Shown piece by piece: positions 1 to 8,399 of a stretch of DNA of 64,000 nt. Made by a program: the position numbers and the translations under genes. The number at the start of each line of letters is the position of its first letter. Position 1 is the stretch's first letter. The stretch covers positions 868,001-932,000 of the forward strand of contig NZ_BNEB01000003.1 in the NCBI RefSeq assembly GCF_016860545.1, in the 5' to 3' direction. The stretch comes from Streptomyces asoensis (GTDB lineage: Bacteria; Actinomycetota; Actinomycetes; Streptomycetales; Streptomycetaceae). The notes below the pieces were generated by a model. It was given only the letters and a program-made list of their open reading frames with translations. It searched no databases and was not told where the DNA came from.

Positions 1-199
1 TCCACCAGTCGGTGGGCTGGCCGTCGGGGTCCATCGTGATCTGGTACTTCCCGGCGACGTAGGCGAGCTCGCCGATCCCGGCGGTGAGCGGCTGCGGCCC
101 CCGGTCCCGGTACTTCTTCGGCAGCCAGGTGGCGAAGAGGTGCGCGGGTTCGATCACATGGTCGTCGACGCTGACGATGCGCGGCAGTTCGGTGCTCAT
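1..199 (-). CDS. Amidohydrolase-family protein, N-terminal part (3' end outside the window)
   Basis: Only the first 66 or so residues are present. The protein opens with an ATG at 197-199 and reads MSTELPRIVSVDDHVIEP, which is the usual start of the amidohydrolase-2 (TIM-barrel metal hydrolase/decarboxylase) family. The VDDHVIEP stretch is the first metal-site strand. A GGAGGGG Shine-Dalgarno lies just upstream. It is divergent from a CoA ligase, and the pair shares an intergenic region with two related palindromes, so a joint role in carboxylic-acid or aromatic-acid breakdown is likely but inferred. The substrate cannot be told from this fragment. Confidence 0.8.
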   Translation of the reverse strand, partial: MSTELPRIVSVDDHVIEPAHLFATWLPKKYRDRGPQPLTAGIGELAYVAGKYQITMDPDGQPTDWW

Positions 200-312
200 G
201 GCTTCCCCTCCACCTGGCGGAACGCCAGTCGTCCGATGGATGTGTCCGGTGCGCCGGCCCGGCGGACCTCCTGGCCGGGCCTCCGGACGACCGGTCGTCC
301 CACCGGCCGTCA

Positions 313-416
313 TCTGATGGGTCGTCAGATCAGCTCTCCCCAGCAGGCTAGCCCCCGCCCCCTGGACCGACAAGGCGACCGGCCCTACGCTCTGCCCAAA
401 TCTGACAGCCCGTCAG
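313..416. promoter_or_regulatory. Two related palindromes in a divergent promoter (candidate TetR-type operators)
   Basis: Site 1 is TCTGA-N7-TCAGA at 313-329. Site 2 is CTGAC-AGCCC-GTCAG at 402-416. Both fit CTGAY-N5-GTCAG with dyad symmetry. They lie between the divergent starts of the amidohydrolase (199) and the CoA ligase (435), and site 2 overlaps the ligase ribosome-binding region. A repressor controlling both genes is inferred; no regulator gene for them is in the window. Confidence 0.55.
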
Positions 417-434
417 TTACGTCAGGGGGCCGAC

Positions 435-1943
435 GTGAACGACACCGCCACCGCCCACGAGCTGAGCGCGTCCCGCACACTCTGGGACCTGCTCGTGCGC
501 CGCGCCGACCTCACTCCGGGGCGCCGGGTCCTCCTCCAGGACGACCGGGCGCTGACCTTCGGCGAACTGCGCGACCGCGCCGAGCGGACCGCGGCCGGCC
601 TCCACGACATGGGCGTACGCCCCGGCACGGTCGTCGCCTGGCAGCTGCCCACCCGGCCGGAGACGGCCGTCCTGTCCTTCGCGCTGGCCCGCCTGGGGGC
701 CGTGCAGTCACCCGTGATCCCCTTCTACCGCGATCGCGAGGTGGGCTTCGCGCTGCGCGAGTCGAAGGCGGAGTTCTTCGCGGTGCCGGGCCCGTGGCGG
801 GGCTTCGACCACACCGCGATGGCGCGGCGGCTGGGCGCGAAGGGCGTCTTCGAGGCGTACGACGACCTGCCGGACGGCGACCCGGCCGTGCTCCCGCCAC
901 CGCCGGCCGAGGGCACCTCGGTGCGCTGGATCTACTGGACCTCGGGAACCACCTCGGACCCCAAGGGCGTGCTGCACACCGACCGTTCCCTGATCGCGGG
1001 CGGCTCCTGCCTCGCCCACGCGCTGCACCTCACCGCGGACGACGTCGGCTCGATGGCCTTCCCGTACGCCCATATCGCGGGCCCCGACTACACCGTCATG
1101 CTGCTGCTCTACGGCTTCCCCGCGGTGATGTTCGAGCACTTCGCGCTGCCGGACGCGCTGGAGGGCTACCGGCGGCACGGGGTCACGGTCGCGGGCGGGT
1201 CGACGGCGTTCTACTCGATGTTCCTTGCCGAGCAGCGCAAGCAGCCGGACACCCCGCTGATCCCCTCGCTGCGGCTGCTCGCGGGCGGCGGGGCACCCAA
1301 GCCGCCCGAGGTGTACCACGCGGTCGTGCGCGAGATGGGCGTGCAGCTCACGCACGGGTACGGGATGACCGAGGTGCCGATGATCACCATGGGCGCGCCG
1401 GACGACACCGCGGAGAACCTCGCGACGACCGAGGGCCGGCCGCCGCGCGGCATGCGGATCCGCGTGGTGGACGGGGAGGTGCGGCTGCGCGGGGAGGCCG
1501 TGTGCCAGGGGTACCTGGATCCCGCGCAGACGGCCGAGGCCTTCGACGACGAGGGATTCCTGCGCACCGGCGATCTCGGGCACCTGACCGGGAGCGGACA
1601 CCTGGTCCTCACCGGGCGGCTGAAGGACGTGATCATCCGCAAGGGCGAGAACGTGTCGGCCAAGGAGATCGAGGACCTGCTCGCCGCGCACCCGGCGGTC
1701 GGGGACGTCGCGGTGATCGGCCTGCCGGACCCGGACCGCGGCGAACTGGTGTGCGCGGTGGTGGAACGGCGGCCGCAGGCCCGGGAGCCCTTGACGCTGG
1801 AGACGGTGACCTCGTACCTGCGCGAGGGCGGCCTGTCGGTCCACAAGCTGCCGGAGCGGCTGGAGGTGGTGGACGCCCTGCCGCGCAACGAGACCCTGCG
1901 GAAGGTGCTCAAGTACCGGCTGCGCGAGCGGTTCTCGCGGTGA
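435..1943 (+). CDS. Acyl-CoA synthetase (AMP-forming ligase)
   Basis: 502 residues, the usual length for the ANL (acyl/aryl-CoA synthetase, NRPS adenylation) superfamily. The P-loop is YWTSGTTSDPKG near residue 160. A5 is HGYGMTE near residue 300, and A7/A8 are RTGDLG followed by GRLKDVIIRKGENVSAKEIED near residue 400. It should adenylate a carboxylic acid and load it onto CoA. The GTG at 435 is chosen because AGGGGG sits 6-10 bases upstream and the family N-terminus follows directly. It is divergent from an amidohydrolase, suggesting a small catabolic locus. The acid cannot be assigned; it resembles cyclohexanecarboxylate- and fatty-acid-type ligases. Confidence 0.88.
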   Translation: MNDTATAHELSASRTLWDLLVRRADLTPGRRVLLQDDRALTFGELRDRAERTAAGLHDMGVRPGTVVAWQLPTRPETAVLSFALARLGAVQSPVIPFYRDREVGFALRESKAEFFAVPGPWRGFDHTAMARRLGAKGVFEAYDDLPDGDPAVLPPPPAEGTSVRWIYWTSGTTSDPKGVLHTDRSLIAGGSCLAHALHLTADDVGSMAFPYAHIAGPDYTVMLLLYGFPAVMFEHFALPDALEGYRRHGVTVAGGSTAFYSMFLAEQRKQPDTPLIPSLRLLAGGGAPKPPEVYHAVVREMGVQLTHGYGMTEVPMITMGAPDDTAENLATTEGRPPRGMRIRVVDGEVRLRGEAVCQGYLDPAQTAEAFDDEGFLRTGDLGHLTGSGHLVLTGRLKDVIIRKGENVSAKEIEDLLAAHPAVGDVAVIGLPDPDRGELVCAVVERRPQAREPLTLETVTSYLREGGLSVHKLPERLEVVDALPRNETLRKVLKYRLRERFSR

Positions 1944-2001
1944 GGCGGGCGCGGGCGGGCGTCGCGGCGGCCACCGGACGGGTACCGCCCGCCCGTGCGC
2001 C

Positions 2002-2514
2002 CTACTCGGCGATCGTGAAGTAGCGGGCGAAGGCGGGGACGATCTCCGCCTCGCCGACCTTGCCGTCCGCGTCGGCGTCGAGGACCGCGGCGGCCCCCCG
2101 GGCGACCTCGTCGGGCGCTCCGAGGGCCCGGAGCACCCGCACGGTGTCCTCGACCGTGGCCCGCCCGTCGCCGTCGCCGTCGGCGATGTCCAGGGCCGCG
2201 TGCAGGAAGGGCCGGGCGATCTCGGCGAACCGGTCCGGGTTGTCCCGCAGCCGCTTGACCGCGCCGTTCACGAACTCGTCCCGGGTGATGCGCTGGTCGC
2301 CGTCCCGGTCGGCGATGCCGGCCATGCCCTGCCAGAAGGCCTCGGCGCCCGCGTAGAGCGCCTGCCCCTTGTCGGACCGGGCCGCGGTGCCGAACTCGGC
2401 GAGCAGCGCCTTGGCCGCCGCGCCGAAGTCCGTCCGGTCGATGTAGCCGTTGCCGTCCTGGTCGAAGGTGGCGAACCGGGCGGCGATCCTGCGTTCGTAC
2501 TCGCTGCTGACCAT
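2002..2514 (-). CDS. Four-EF-hand calcium-binding protein (calsymin/CabD-like)
   Basis: 170 residues with four canonical 12-residue EF-hand loops starting at Asp18, Asp69, Asp112 and Asp146. The loops read DQDGNGYIDRTD, DRDGDQRITRDE, DGDGDGRATVED and DADADGKVGEAE. Loop 3 ends in Asp instead of Glu, which usually changes affinity. There is no signal peptide or membrane segment, so a cytosolic calcium sensor or buffer is expected, as for the calmodulin-like proteins of streptomycetes. The ATG at 2512-2514 gives the conserved N-terminus; the frame stays open upstream, but that sequence is not protein-like. It lies next to a STAS/sigma module on the same side of the genome, with no evidence of shared transcription. 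Confidence 0.88.
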   Translation of the reverse strand: MVSSEYERRIAARFATFDQDGNGYIDRTDFGAAAKALLAEFGTAARSDKGQALYAGAEAFWQGMAGIADRDGDQRITRDEFVNGAVKRLRDNPDRFAEIARPFLHAALDIADGDGDGRATVEDTVRVLRALGAPDEVARGAAAVLDADADGKVGEAEIVPAFARYFTIAE

Positions 2515-2732
2515 GTCTTCTCGGACCGCCTTACGTCTTCGCGTGGAGATGCTGCCGGGAGTGCTTCCGGCAGGGAGCGTACGTCGCCGGCCAGGCCCGG
2601 GCGGCGGGAAAGCGACCTCTGTGCCAGGACCGGGTGAATTTCGGGACAAGGGTGTGGCGGAGCGGGACCTCACCGGTCCCGGGACGAAACGGGACGTCAC
2701 GGCCCCGGGGCGGAACACGGGGTGGACACCCC

Positions 2733-3113
2733 CTAGGCCGAGAGCGGTTCGGTCCCCTCGTCCACGGCGGCCGCCAGATCGGCGTACACGTCGAAGAGGC
2801 GGCGGACGCCCAGCGCGCCCAGCACCCGGTTGACGTGGGAGCCCTCGGCCGCGCCGCGGGCGGGCAGGATCAGCCGCAGCCGTCCCCGGCACGAGCGGAT
2901 GAGGCGGCGCGAGGCGATGAGCACGCCGACACCGCTGGAGTCGCAGAAGTACACGTCGGAGAGGTCCAGGACGAGACTGTGCCGGCCCTCGGCCACCTCG
3001 TCGTGCACCTTCTGCCGCAGCACGGGCGACGTCACCAGGTCCAGTTCGCCCGACACATGGAGCACGGCCCATCCGCCCTGCTCCCCGCCGGTCACTTTGA
3101 AGGCCACCACCAC
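2733..3113 (-). CDS. STAS-domain anti-sigma-factor antagonist
   Basis: About 126 residues made almost entirely of one STAS domain (SpoIIAA/BldG type). The core HVSGELDLVTSPVL is followed by DLSDVYFCDSSGVGVLIA, whose Asp-Ser-Ser-Gly contains the serine that anti-sigma kinases phosphorylate in this family. Unphosphorylated protein would sequester an anti-sigma kinase and free a sigma factor. The start is one of three consecutive GTG codons (3105-3113) behind a GAAGG Shine-Dalgarno; 3113 is chosen, with 3110 equally possible. It is divergent from a sigma factor and its anti-sigma gene 310 bp away. Partner kinases are not present locally. Confidence 0.82.
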   Translation of the reverse strand: MVVAFKVTGGEQGGWAVLHVSGELDLVTSPVLRQKVHDEVAEGRHSLVLDLSDVYFCDSSGVGVLIASRRLIRSCRGRLRLILPARGAAEGSHVNRVLGALGVRRLFDVYADLAAAVDEGTEPLSA

Positions 3114-3423
3114 GCCCTTCGCTCGCTGTTGCTCGCGGTAATCGGAAGCTGTCCCTTCGCTTCCTTGCAGCGCGGCTGCCCAGCGGCCGTGCCCCGAAAC
3201 GCCGCAAGGAAAACAGAAACAGTGGTAAAGGGGCTTGTTCCAGTCACATCCGGTCCGGTTCGATCCTTTCCTGTCGGGTAGGTGCGGCCCATACCACCTC
3301 TTCCCGGGCAGGGGGCGCACATTGAAACAAAGGGGCGTGCGTTGTCGGACGCGCCGACTACATTCGAGGTGACGGTGGACGCCACAGGCACGGCCACAGG
3401 ACGGGCACGGGTGAGGGGGCCGC
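3114..3423. promoter_or_regulatory. Divergent intergenic region with a possible stress-sigma promoter
   Basis: 310 bp without a convincing gene. On the plus strand, GGTTCG at 3257-3262 and GGGTAG at 3276-3281 are separated by 13 bases. This is close to the GNNT...GGGTA pattern of SigB-type stress promoters in Streptomyces and points to the sigma-factor gene. GAGGGGG at 3415-3421 is that gene's Shine-Dalgarno. The promoter call is tentative. Confidence 0.35.
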
Positions 3424-4014
3424 ATGACGAAGAAGGACGCACCGCCCCGCTGGGACCGCAGGATGCAGCAGCGACTCGCACGCGGTGAGGCGGCCGCCCT
3501 CGGCGAGCTCTACGACCGGTTCGCTTCACTCGTGCACGGACTCGCCCACCGCGTGCTCGGGGACGAACGGGCGGCCGACGGCATCACCCGCGAGGTCTTC
3601 GCCCACGTCTGGGAGCACCCGGACGCCTACGACCCGAAGCAGGGCCCGCTGCGCACCTGGGTCGCCGGACTGACCCACCACCTCGCCGTGCAGCGGCTGC
3701 GGGCCACCGAGACCGCCGCGCTGACCGAGGCGGACCACGGCTGCGCCGAGGCGAGCGAGGAGCTGGAGCGCCGGGTGCGGCACGCCTCCGTCGCCGCCCG
3801 CGCCGACTACATAGTGCAGGCGATGCCCGCCCCGCTGCGCGCCGCCCTGGAGCTGGCCTACTTCCAGCGCCGCGACTACCGGCAGACCGCGGTCGACCTG
3901 GGAGTCACCGAGGACGAGGCCCGCCGGCGGCTGCGGCTCGGCCTCCAGCTGCTGTCCACGGCGTACGACTCCGCCGCTCCCGGAGCACCGCCCGGCTACG
4001 GAGGTGCGGCGTGA
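3424..4014 (+). CDS. ECF-type RNA polymerase sigma factor
   Basis: 196 residues. Region 2 spans about residues 25-95, including AADGITREVFAHVWEHPDAYD and the promoter-melting/-10 helix RTWVAGLTHHLAVQRLRA. Region 4 spans about 130-180 and contains the helix-turn-helix YRQTAVDLGVTEDEARRRL. There is no region 1.1 or 3, as in ECF sigma factors. An acidic linker (EADHGCAEASEELERR) joins the two regions. The last four bases overlap the start of the anti-sigma gene, so the pair is translationally coupled. Preceding features suggest membership in a stress-response module with the divergent STAS protein, but that link is inferred. Confidence 0.87.
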   Translation: MTKKDAPPRWDRRMQQRLARGEAAALGELYDRFASLVHGLAHRVLGDERAADGITREVFAHVWEHPDAYDPKQGPLRTWVAGLTHHLAVQRLRATETAALTEADHGCAEASEELERRVRHASVAARADYIVQAMPAPLRAALELAYFQRRDYRQTAVDLGVTEDEARRRLRLGLQLLSTAYDSAAPGAPPGYGGAA

Positions 4015-5438
4015 GCTTCGGTGACGACGGCGCCGGGAACGGCGCCCACCTGCCCCGCGAGCCCGACCGGCCGCCGCGCATCCCGCTGCCCCGCGCCTCC
4101 GTGGAGGACGGCGGGCTGCCGCTGCCCCCGGCGCCGCCGGCCGGCCCCGGGCCGCTCGGGCTCGAACACCCGGTGCTCAAGGCCCTGCTCGGCGCCTGGG
4201 CGCTGGCGGCCTGCTCGGCCGAGGAGACCGCGGCCGTGGAGGAGCACCTCGGCGACTGCGGGACGTGCGCGGACGAGGCACGGCGGCTGCGCGAGGCGGT
4301 CGGCCTGCTCCAGCGCCCGGAGAGCCTCGACCTCGACCCGGGACTGCGCACCCGTGTCCTCGAAAGCTGCCTGGACCGCCGTCCGCCCCGTATCCCGGTG
4401 CCCCTGTGGGCCGCGTCCTACGACGCCGAGACCGCGCGGCTCGACGCCCTGCTCCAGGACTTCGGGGACGCCGAGTGGCACGCGCCCGTGCGGCTGCGCT
4501 GGTTCCGGGGCGAGGGGGCCACGAGCCGCAGGACCACCGTCGCCGGGGTGATCGCCCACCTGCTCGCCGTGGACGGCCTGGTGGCCGTCGCCCTGGGCCT
4601 GGACGACCCGCTCGCCACGGGCGACCGGCCGGCCGGGACGGGTGGGACCACCGGGCCGCAAGGTGCCGCCGGGGCCCATGAGGCGTTCGGGGTCCACGGG
4701 CCGCACGGATCCGCCGGAACCGCCGGGACTCCCGCCGCCGGTGGGGTCGACGGAGCGGGTGGGACCGGGGGGACCACGGGTCAGGCAGGCCCGGGCGGGC
4801 CGGTGGAGACGCCGGCGCGGCGCACCGAGGCGTTCTGGGCGGGCTCGCGCTTCCCGCCCACCCGCTCGGTCCGCGGCCCCTGGCGCGAGCAGACCCACGC
4901 CCTGGTGCGGACGGTCTCCTTCACCGGAACCGGCCCCGGCGCCATGCCGGTGTCGTACGGCGGCTTCGAACTGCCCCTGCGCGACGCGATGCTGGACCGC
5001 GCCTTCGAGTGCTGGGTGCACGCCGAGGACATCGCGGAAGCGGTCGACTACCCCTACGCGCCGCCCGCCCCGCGCCATCTGCACGGCATGATCGACCTGG
5101 CCGCCAGGATGCTGCCCGGGACGCTCGCGGCCCGCCGCCGGGCCGGTCTCGCCTCGCCCTCGCGCGCCCGGCACCTGGTGACCGCCGGCCGGCCCGGCCG
5201 CAGCCTGCGCCTGGAGATCGAGGGCTCGGGCGGCGGCGAGTGGCTGATCCCGCTGGACTCACCGGGCGCGGTGGGCTCCGCCGACCACGAGGTGGCCCAT
5301 GTCGCCCTGGACGACGTCGAGTTCTGCCGTCTGGCCGCCGGCCACGTCTCCCCGGAGGAGGCCGCCGCGGGTCAGCTGGGCGACCGCGAGGCGATCAGGG
5401 ACGTGCTGTTCGCGGCGGCTTCCCTGAGCCGCATGTAG
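4011..5438 (+). CDS. Anti-sigma factor with zinc-finger (ZAS) domain fused to a mycothiol-type DinB domain
   Basis: 475 residues. After a proline-rich start, residues about 45-100 carry the ZAS anti-sigma motif HLGDCGTC (HxxxCxxC), typical of redox- or zinc-responsive anti-sigma factors. From about residue 130 the protein is a maleylpyruvate-isomerase/DinB-type helical bundle with candidate metal ligands: His in VAGVIAHLLAVDG, and Glu and His in ECWVHAEDIAEAVDYP. A 60-70-residue insertion of collagen-like Gly/Thr/Pro/Ala repeats, around residues 205-265, interrupts the domain. No transmembrane helix is evident. The GTG start overlaps the sigma stop (GTGA). It most likely sequesters the upstream sigma factor; whether the DinB part is an enzyme or a thiol sensor is unknown. 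Confidence 0.82.
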   Translation: MSFGDDGAGNGAHLPREPDRPPRIPLPRASVEDGGLPLPPAPPAGPGPLGLEHPVLKALLGAWALAACSAEETAAVEEHLGDCGTCADEARRLREAVGLLQRPESLDLDPGLRTRVLESCLDRRPPRIPVPLWAASYDAETARLDALLQDFGDAEWHAPVRLRWFRGEGATSRRTTVAGVIAHLLAVDGLVAVALGLDDPLATGDRPAGTGGTTGPQGAAGAHEAFGVHGPHGSAGTAGTPAAGGVDGAGGTGGTTGQAGPGGPVETPARRTEAFWAGSRFPPTRSVRGPWREQTHALVRTVSFTGTGPGAMPVSYGGFELPLRDAMLDRAFECWVHAEDIAEAVDYPYAPPAPRHLHGMIDLAARMLPGTLAARRRAGLASPSRARHLVTAGRPGRSLRLEIEGSGGGEWLIPLDSPGAVGSADHEVAHVALDDVEFCRLAAGHVSPEEAAAGQLGDREAIRDVLFAAASLSRM

Positions 5439-5441
5439 CGG

Positions 5442-6326
5442 CTACGGGAAGACGACCGTGCGGCGGCCGTTGAGCAGGATCCGCCGCTCCGCGTGCCACT
5501 TCACGGCCCGCGCCAGCGCCTGGCACTCCACGTCCCGGCCGACGGCGACGAGCTGGTCGGGCGTGACCCCGTGCCCGACGCGCTCGACCTCCTGCTCGAT
5601 GATCGGCCCCTCGTCGAGATCGGCCGTCACGTAGTGCGCGGTCGCCCCGATCAGCTTCACACCCCGGGCATGCGCCTGGTGGTACGGCTTGGCGCCCTTG
5701 AAGCTCGGCAGGAAGGAGTGGTGGATGTTGATGATCCGCCCGCTGAGCTGCTTGCACAGGTCGTCGGAGAGGACCTGCATGTAGCGGGCCAGGACGACGA
5801 GCTCGACGTCCTGCTCCCGGACCAGCTGGAGCAGCTGCGCCTCGGCCTGCGCCTTGTTCTCCCGCGTCACCGGAATGTGGTGGAAGGGAATGTTGTACGA
5901 GCCCACGAGCTCGGCGAAGTCGGTGTGGTTGGACACCACGGCCGCGATCTCCACCGGCAGCGCGCCGATGCTGGCGCGGAACAGCAGGTCGTTCAGGCAG
6001 TGCCCGAACTTGCTGACCATGAGGACGATGCGCATCTTCTCGTCGGCGCGGTTGATCTGCCAGTCCATGTGGAAGGAGTCGCCGATCGCCGCGAAGCTCG
6101 CCCGGAGCTTGTCCACGGTCACCGGGGACTCGGCCGAGAAGTGCACACGCAGGAAGAACAGGCCCGTGTCGTGGTCGCCGAACTGCTGACTGTCCTCGAT
6201 GTTGCAGCCGGTCATGAAGAGGTAGCTCGACACGGCGTGCACGATGCCCTGCTTGTCGGGGCAGGAAAGGGTGAGGACGTACTGGTCGGCGGCGGCCGCC
6301 GCGGCTCGGGTGGGCTGCGCGTTCAT
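5442..6326 (-). CDS. purU: Formyltetrahydrofolate deformylase
   Basis: 294 residues. An N-terminal ACT domain (residues about 15-95, starting YVLTLSCPDKQGIVHAVS) precedes a formyl-transferase-fold catalytic domain. The domain has the hallmark INIHHSFLPSF and the downstream DLDEGPIIEQ, which supply the Asn-His-Asp triad. It hydrolyses 10-formyl-THF to formate and THF, supplying formate and balancing one-carbon pools. The ACT domain normally senses glycine or methionine. It converges on the anti-sigma gene with only 3 bases between the stops. The ATG at 6324-6326 starts immediately before the ACT domain after an alanine-rich leader. Confidence 0.95.
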   Translation of the reverse strand: MNAQPTRAAAAAADQYVLTLSCPDKQGIVHAVSSYLFMTGCNIEDSQQFGDHDTGLFFLRVHFSAESPVTVDKLRASFAAIGDSFHMDWQINRADEKMRIVLMVSKFGHCLNDLLFRASIGALPVEIAAVVSNHTDFAELVGSYNIPFHHIPVTRENKAQAEAQLLQLVREQDVELVVLARYMQVLSDDLCKQLSGRIINIHHSFLPSFKGAKPYHQAHARGVKLIGATAHYVTADLDEGPIIEQEVERVGHGVTPDQLVAVGRDVECQALARAVKWHAERRILLNGRRTVVFP

Positions 6327-6426
6327 GCCCGACAGGGTCCCACACCGGCCACGGCCGTGGACAACCGTCCCGCAGGGCGGAACACCGCGCCCCCGGCGCT
6401 CCCGGCGCGGCCGGGGGACAGGGCCG

Positions 6427-6873
6427 CTACGCGGCCCGCGTCATGATGCGCAGCACCTCGAGGGTGCGCGGCGGGGCGTCCGCGTCGTCGCCGTCGCTCG
6501 CGGCCATCCGCACGTGCGCGTCCCGTGCCGCCCGCACGGCGTCCGGCCACCCCTGGTGGTCGACGTAGGCGGAGACCGGGGCGTCGGGACCGACCTGGTG
6601 CATGATCCGCAGCACGCGCAGCACGGCGGTGTCGACGAGCGCCGCCTCCTGCGAGTCGCGGAAGATCGTGCCGACGTACTTCTCGGCGGACCAGTTGTCG
6701 AGCCAGGTGTCCTCGACGAGGCGGTACACGGCGTCGGTGACGTCCCCGTACCCCTCGACGCCGGCCAGCCAGACGTTCTGCTGGAACGCGGGGTCGGAGA
6801 GCATGTGCAGCGCGGAGCGCACATTGCTGCGCCAGCGCCACCACGGCATGTCGTTGAGTGGCATGCCGCCCAT
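6427..6873 (-). CDS. Conserved Streptomyces hypothetical protein
   Basis: About 148 residues from the ATG at 6871-6873. The core begins MPLNDMPWWRWRSNVRSALHMLSDP and contains regions rich in acidic and aromatic residues (VWLAGVEGYGDVTDAVYRLVEDTWLDNW). It looks soluble and mostly helical, with no signal peptide or known catalytic motif that I recognise. The start is uncertain: ATG 6864, GTG 6921 and TTG 6972 are also in frame and none has an ideal Shine-Dalgarno. It sits divergently from a substrate-binding lipoprotein, and function is unknown. Confidence 0.68.
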   Translation of the reverse strand: MGGMPLNDMPWWRWRSNVRSALHMLSDPAFQQNVWLAGVEGYGDVTDAVYRLVEDTWLDNWSAEKYVGTIFRDSQEAALVDTAVLRVLRIMHQVGPDAPVSAYVDHQGWPDAVRAARDAHVRMAASDGDDADAPPRTLEVLRIMTRAA

Positions 6874-7045
6874 GGTGGAGGAGCGACGGCCGCGACGGGA
6901 AGAGTTCTCCGAACCTTGCACGGTGGTCGATCGTACGTTTCCCCGTTCCGCCCGCCGCACGTACCCCGGCAATTCACCTTGGCGTCACCGTCCGTTGACC
7001 GTGAGTCACTCCCGGGTTGGTGAGGTGACGGAATCGTGCGTGTGC

Positions 7046-8374
7046 ATGACCGGCAAGCGGCGCACGCCCACGCGAAGCACCTTCCTCCCCAGGTCCTTCC
7101 GCCTCCCCAGGCGCGTCAGATCGGCCGCCCTCGCGGCGGGCGTCCTGACCGCCTGTACGTCGCTCGCCGTCGGCTGTGGGGTCGTCCCCGGTGTGCCGGG
7201 GGGTTCCGGGGACGACCCGATCGTCGTGATGACCTGGGCGCCCGAGGGGACCTCCGCCACCAACAAGCCGGGCATGCCGGCCTTCGCGAGCGCGTACGCC
7301 CGCTGGATCAACGCGAACGGCGGTCTGAACGGCCGCAAGCTCAAGGTCCTGACCTGCAACGACCACAACGACACGGTGTCCGCCGCGGCGTGCGCCCGGC
7401 GCGCCGTCAAGGAGAAGGCGGTCGCCGTCGTCGGCTCCTACAGCCAGCACTCCGACGCCTTCCTCCCGCACCTCGAGGGCGCCGGCATCCCCTACATAGG
7501 CGGTTACGGCGTCACGAACGCCGAGTTCACCAGCCCGCTGTCCTACCCCGTCAACGGCGGCCAGCCCTCGCTGCTGGCCGGTCTGGGCAAGGAACTCGGC
7601 GCGACCTGCGGGCCCGTCTCCCTCGTGCGGCCCGACACGATCGCCGGTGACGCCCTGCCCGTGATGCTGGACGCCGGACTGACGGCGGGCGGGCACGCCG
7701 AGGCCGTGGACCAGCTGGCCCCGGAGGACGCCACCGAGTACGCCACCCAGGCCGAGGCGGCGCTGAAGAAGGCGACCGGCGACGCGGGCGGCGGCGGCAA
7801 GGGGTGCGTCGTGACCGCGCTCGGGGACCGCACCAGCACCTTCATGGACTCCTTCCGCCGCACCCGCCAGGGCTATCCCGAGGTCCGCACCGGCACCGTC
7901 CTCGGCAGCGTCGACCAGACCGTGATCAACGCCGCGGGCGCGGCCTCCGGTCCCTTCGAGGGCGCCTACGTCACCGGCTGGTACCCGGTGGCGAGCGACC
8001 CCGCCTGGGCGCCGATGAAGAAGGTGATCAGCGAGCAGGCGTTCTCCGACACCCGGATCGATCCGACGGACACCGGGGTCCAGACGACCTGGATCGCCTA
8101 CACCGTGTTCCGGCAGGCCGTGGAGTCGCTGGACGGCGGTGAGGTGACCGCCGGCGCCGTACGGGGCGCCCTGGACGACGGGCTGGAGGTCACCACGGGC
8201 GGCCTCACCCCGACCCTGCGCTGGGAGTTCACCGACGAGCTCGCCTCCATCGGCTTCCCGCGCCTGGTCAACGCCGACGTCACCCTCCAGGCCGTGCGCA
8301 AGGGCCGGCTCGTGTCCGCCAGGAAGGGCTTCGTCGACGTCACGAAGACCCTGGAGAAAGCCGACGTGAACTGA
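7046..8374 (+). CDS. Branched-chain amino-acid-type ABC transporter substrate-binding lipoprotein
   Basis: About 442 residues. An arginine-rich N-terminus and hydrophobic segment end in a lipobox (SLAVGC at about residues 38-43), so the protein should be lipid-anchored outside the membrane. The rest is a periplasmic-binding-protein type I fold (LivJ/Peripla_BP_6), with the recognisable SAYARWINANGGLNGRKLKV and VVGSYSQHSDAFLPHLEGAGIPYIGGY blocks. No permease or ATPase genes flank it, so it is an orphan binding protein or a sensor. GTG 7025 is an alternative start; ATG 7046 is preferred because it leaves a normal signal peptide. Ligand unknown. Confidence 0.85.
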   Translation: MTGKRRTPTRSTFLPRSFRLPRRVRSAALAAGVLTACTSLAVGCGVVPGVPGGSGDDPIVVMTWAPEGTSATNKPGMPAFASAYARWINANGGLNGRKLKVLTCNDHNDTVSAAACARRAVKEKAVAVVGSYSQHSDAFLPHLEGAGIPYIGGYGVTNAEFTSPLSYPVNGGQPSLLAGLGKELGATCGPVSLVRPDTIAGDALPVMLDAGLTAGGHAEAVDQLAPEDATEYATQAEAALKKATGDAGGGGKGCVVTALGDRTSTFMDSFRRTRQGYPEVRTGTVLGSVDQTVINAAGAASGPFEGAYVTGWYPVASDPAWAPMKKVISEQAFSDTRIDPTDTGVQTTWIAYTVFRQAVESLDGGEVTAGAVRGALDDGLEVTTGGLTPTLRWEFTDELASIGFPRLVNADVTLQAVRKGRLVSARKGFVDVTKTLEKADVN

Positions 8375-8399
8375 CCCGTCCGGCGGCGCCGGCCCTCGC

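Noticed and set aside
140..2023. Alternative 627-codon frame over the CoA ligase
   Set aside because: Arg/Gly/Pro-rich out-of-frame shadow; the ligase frame has all family motifs.
3282..3488. Small plus-strand frame overlapping the sigma-factor start
   Set aside because: No ribosome site or protein-like composition; it covers the sigma promoter and Shine-Dalgarno.
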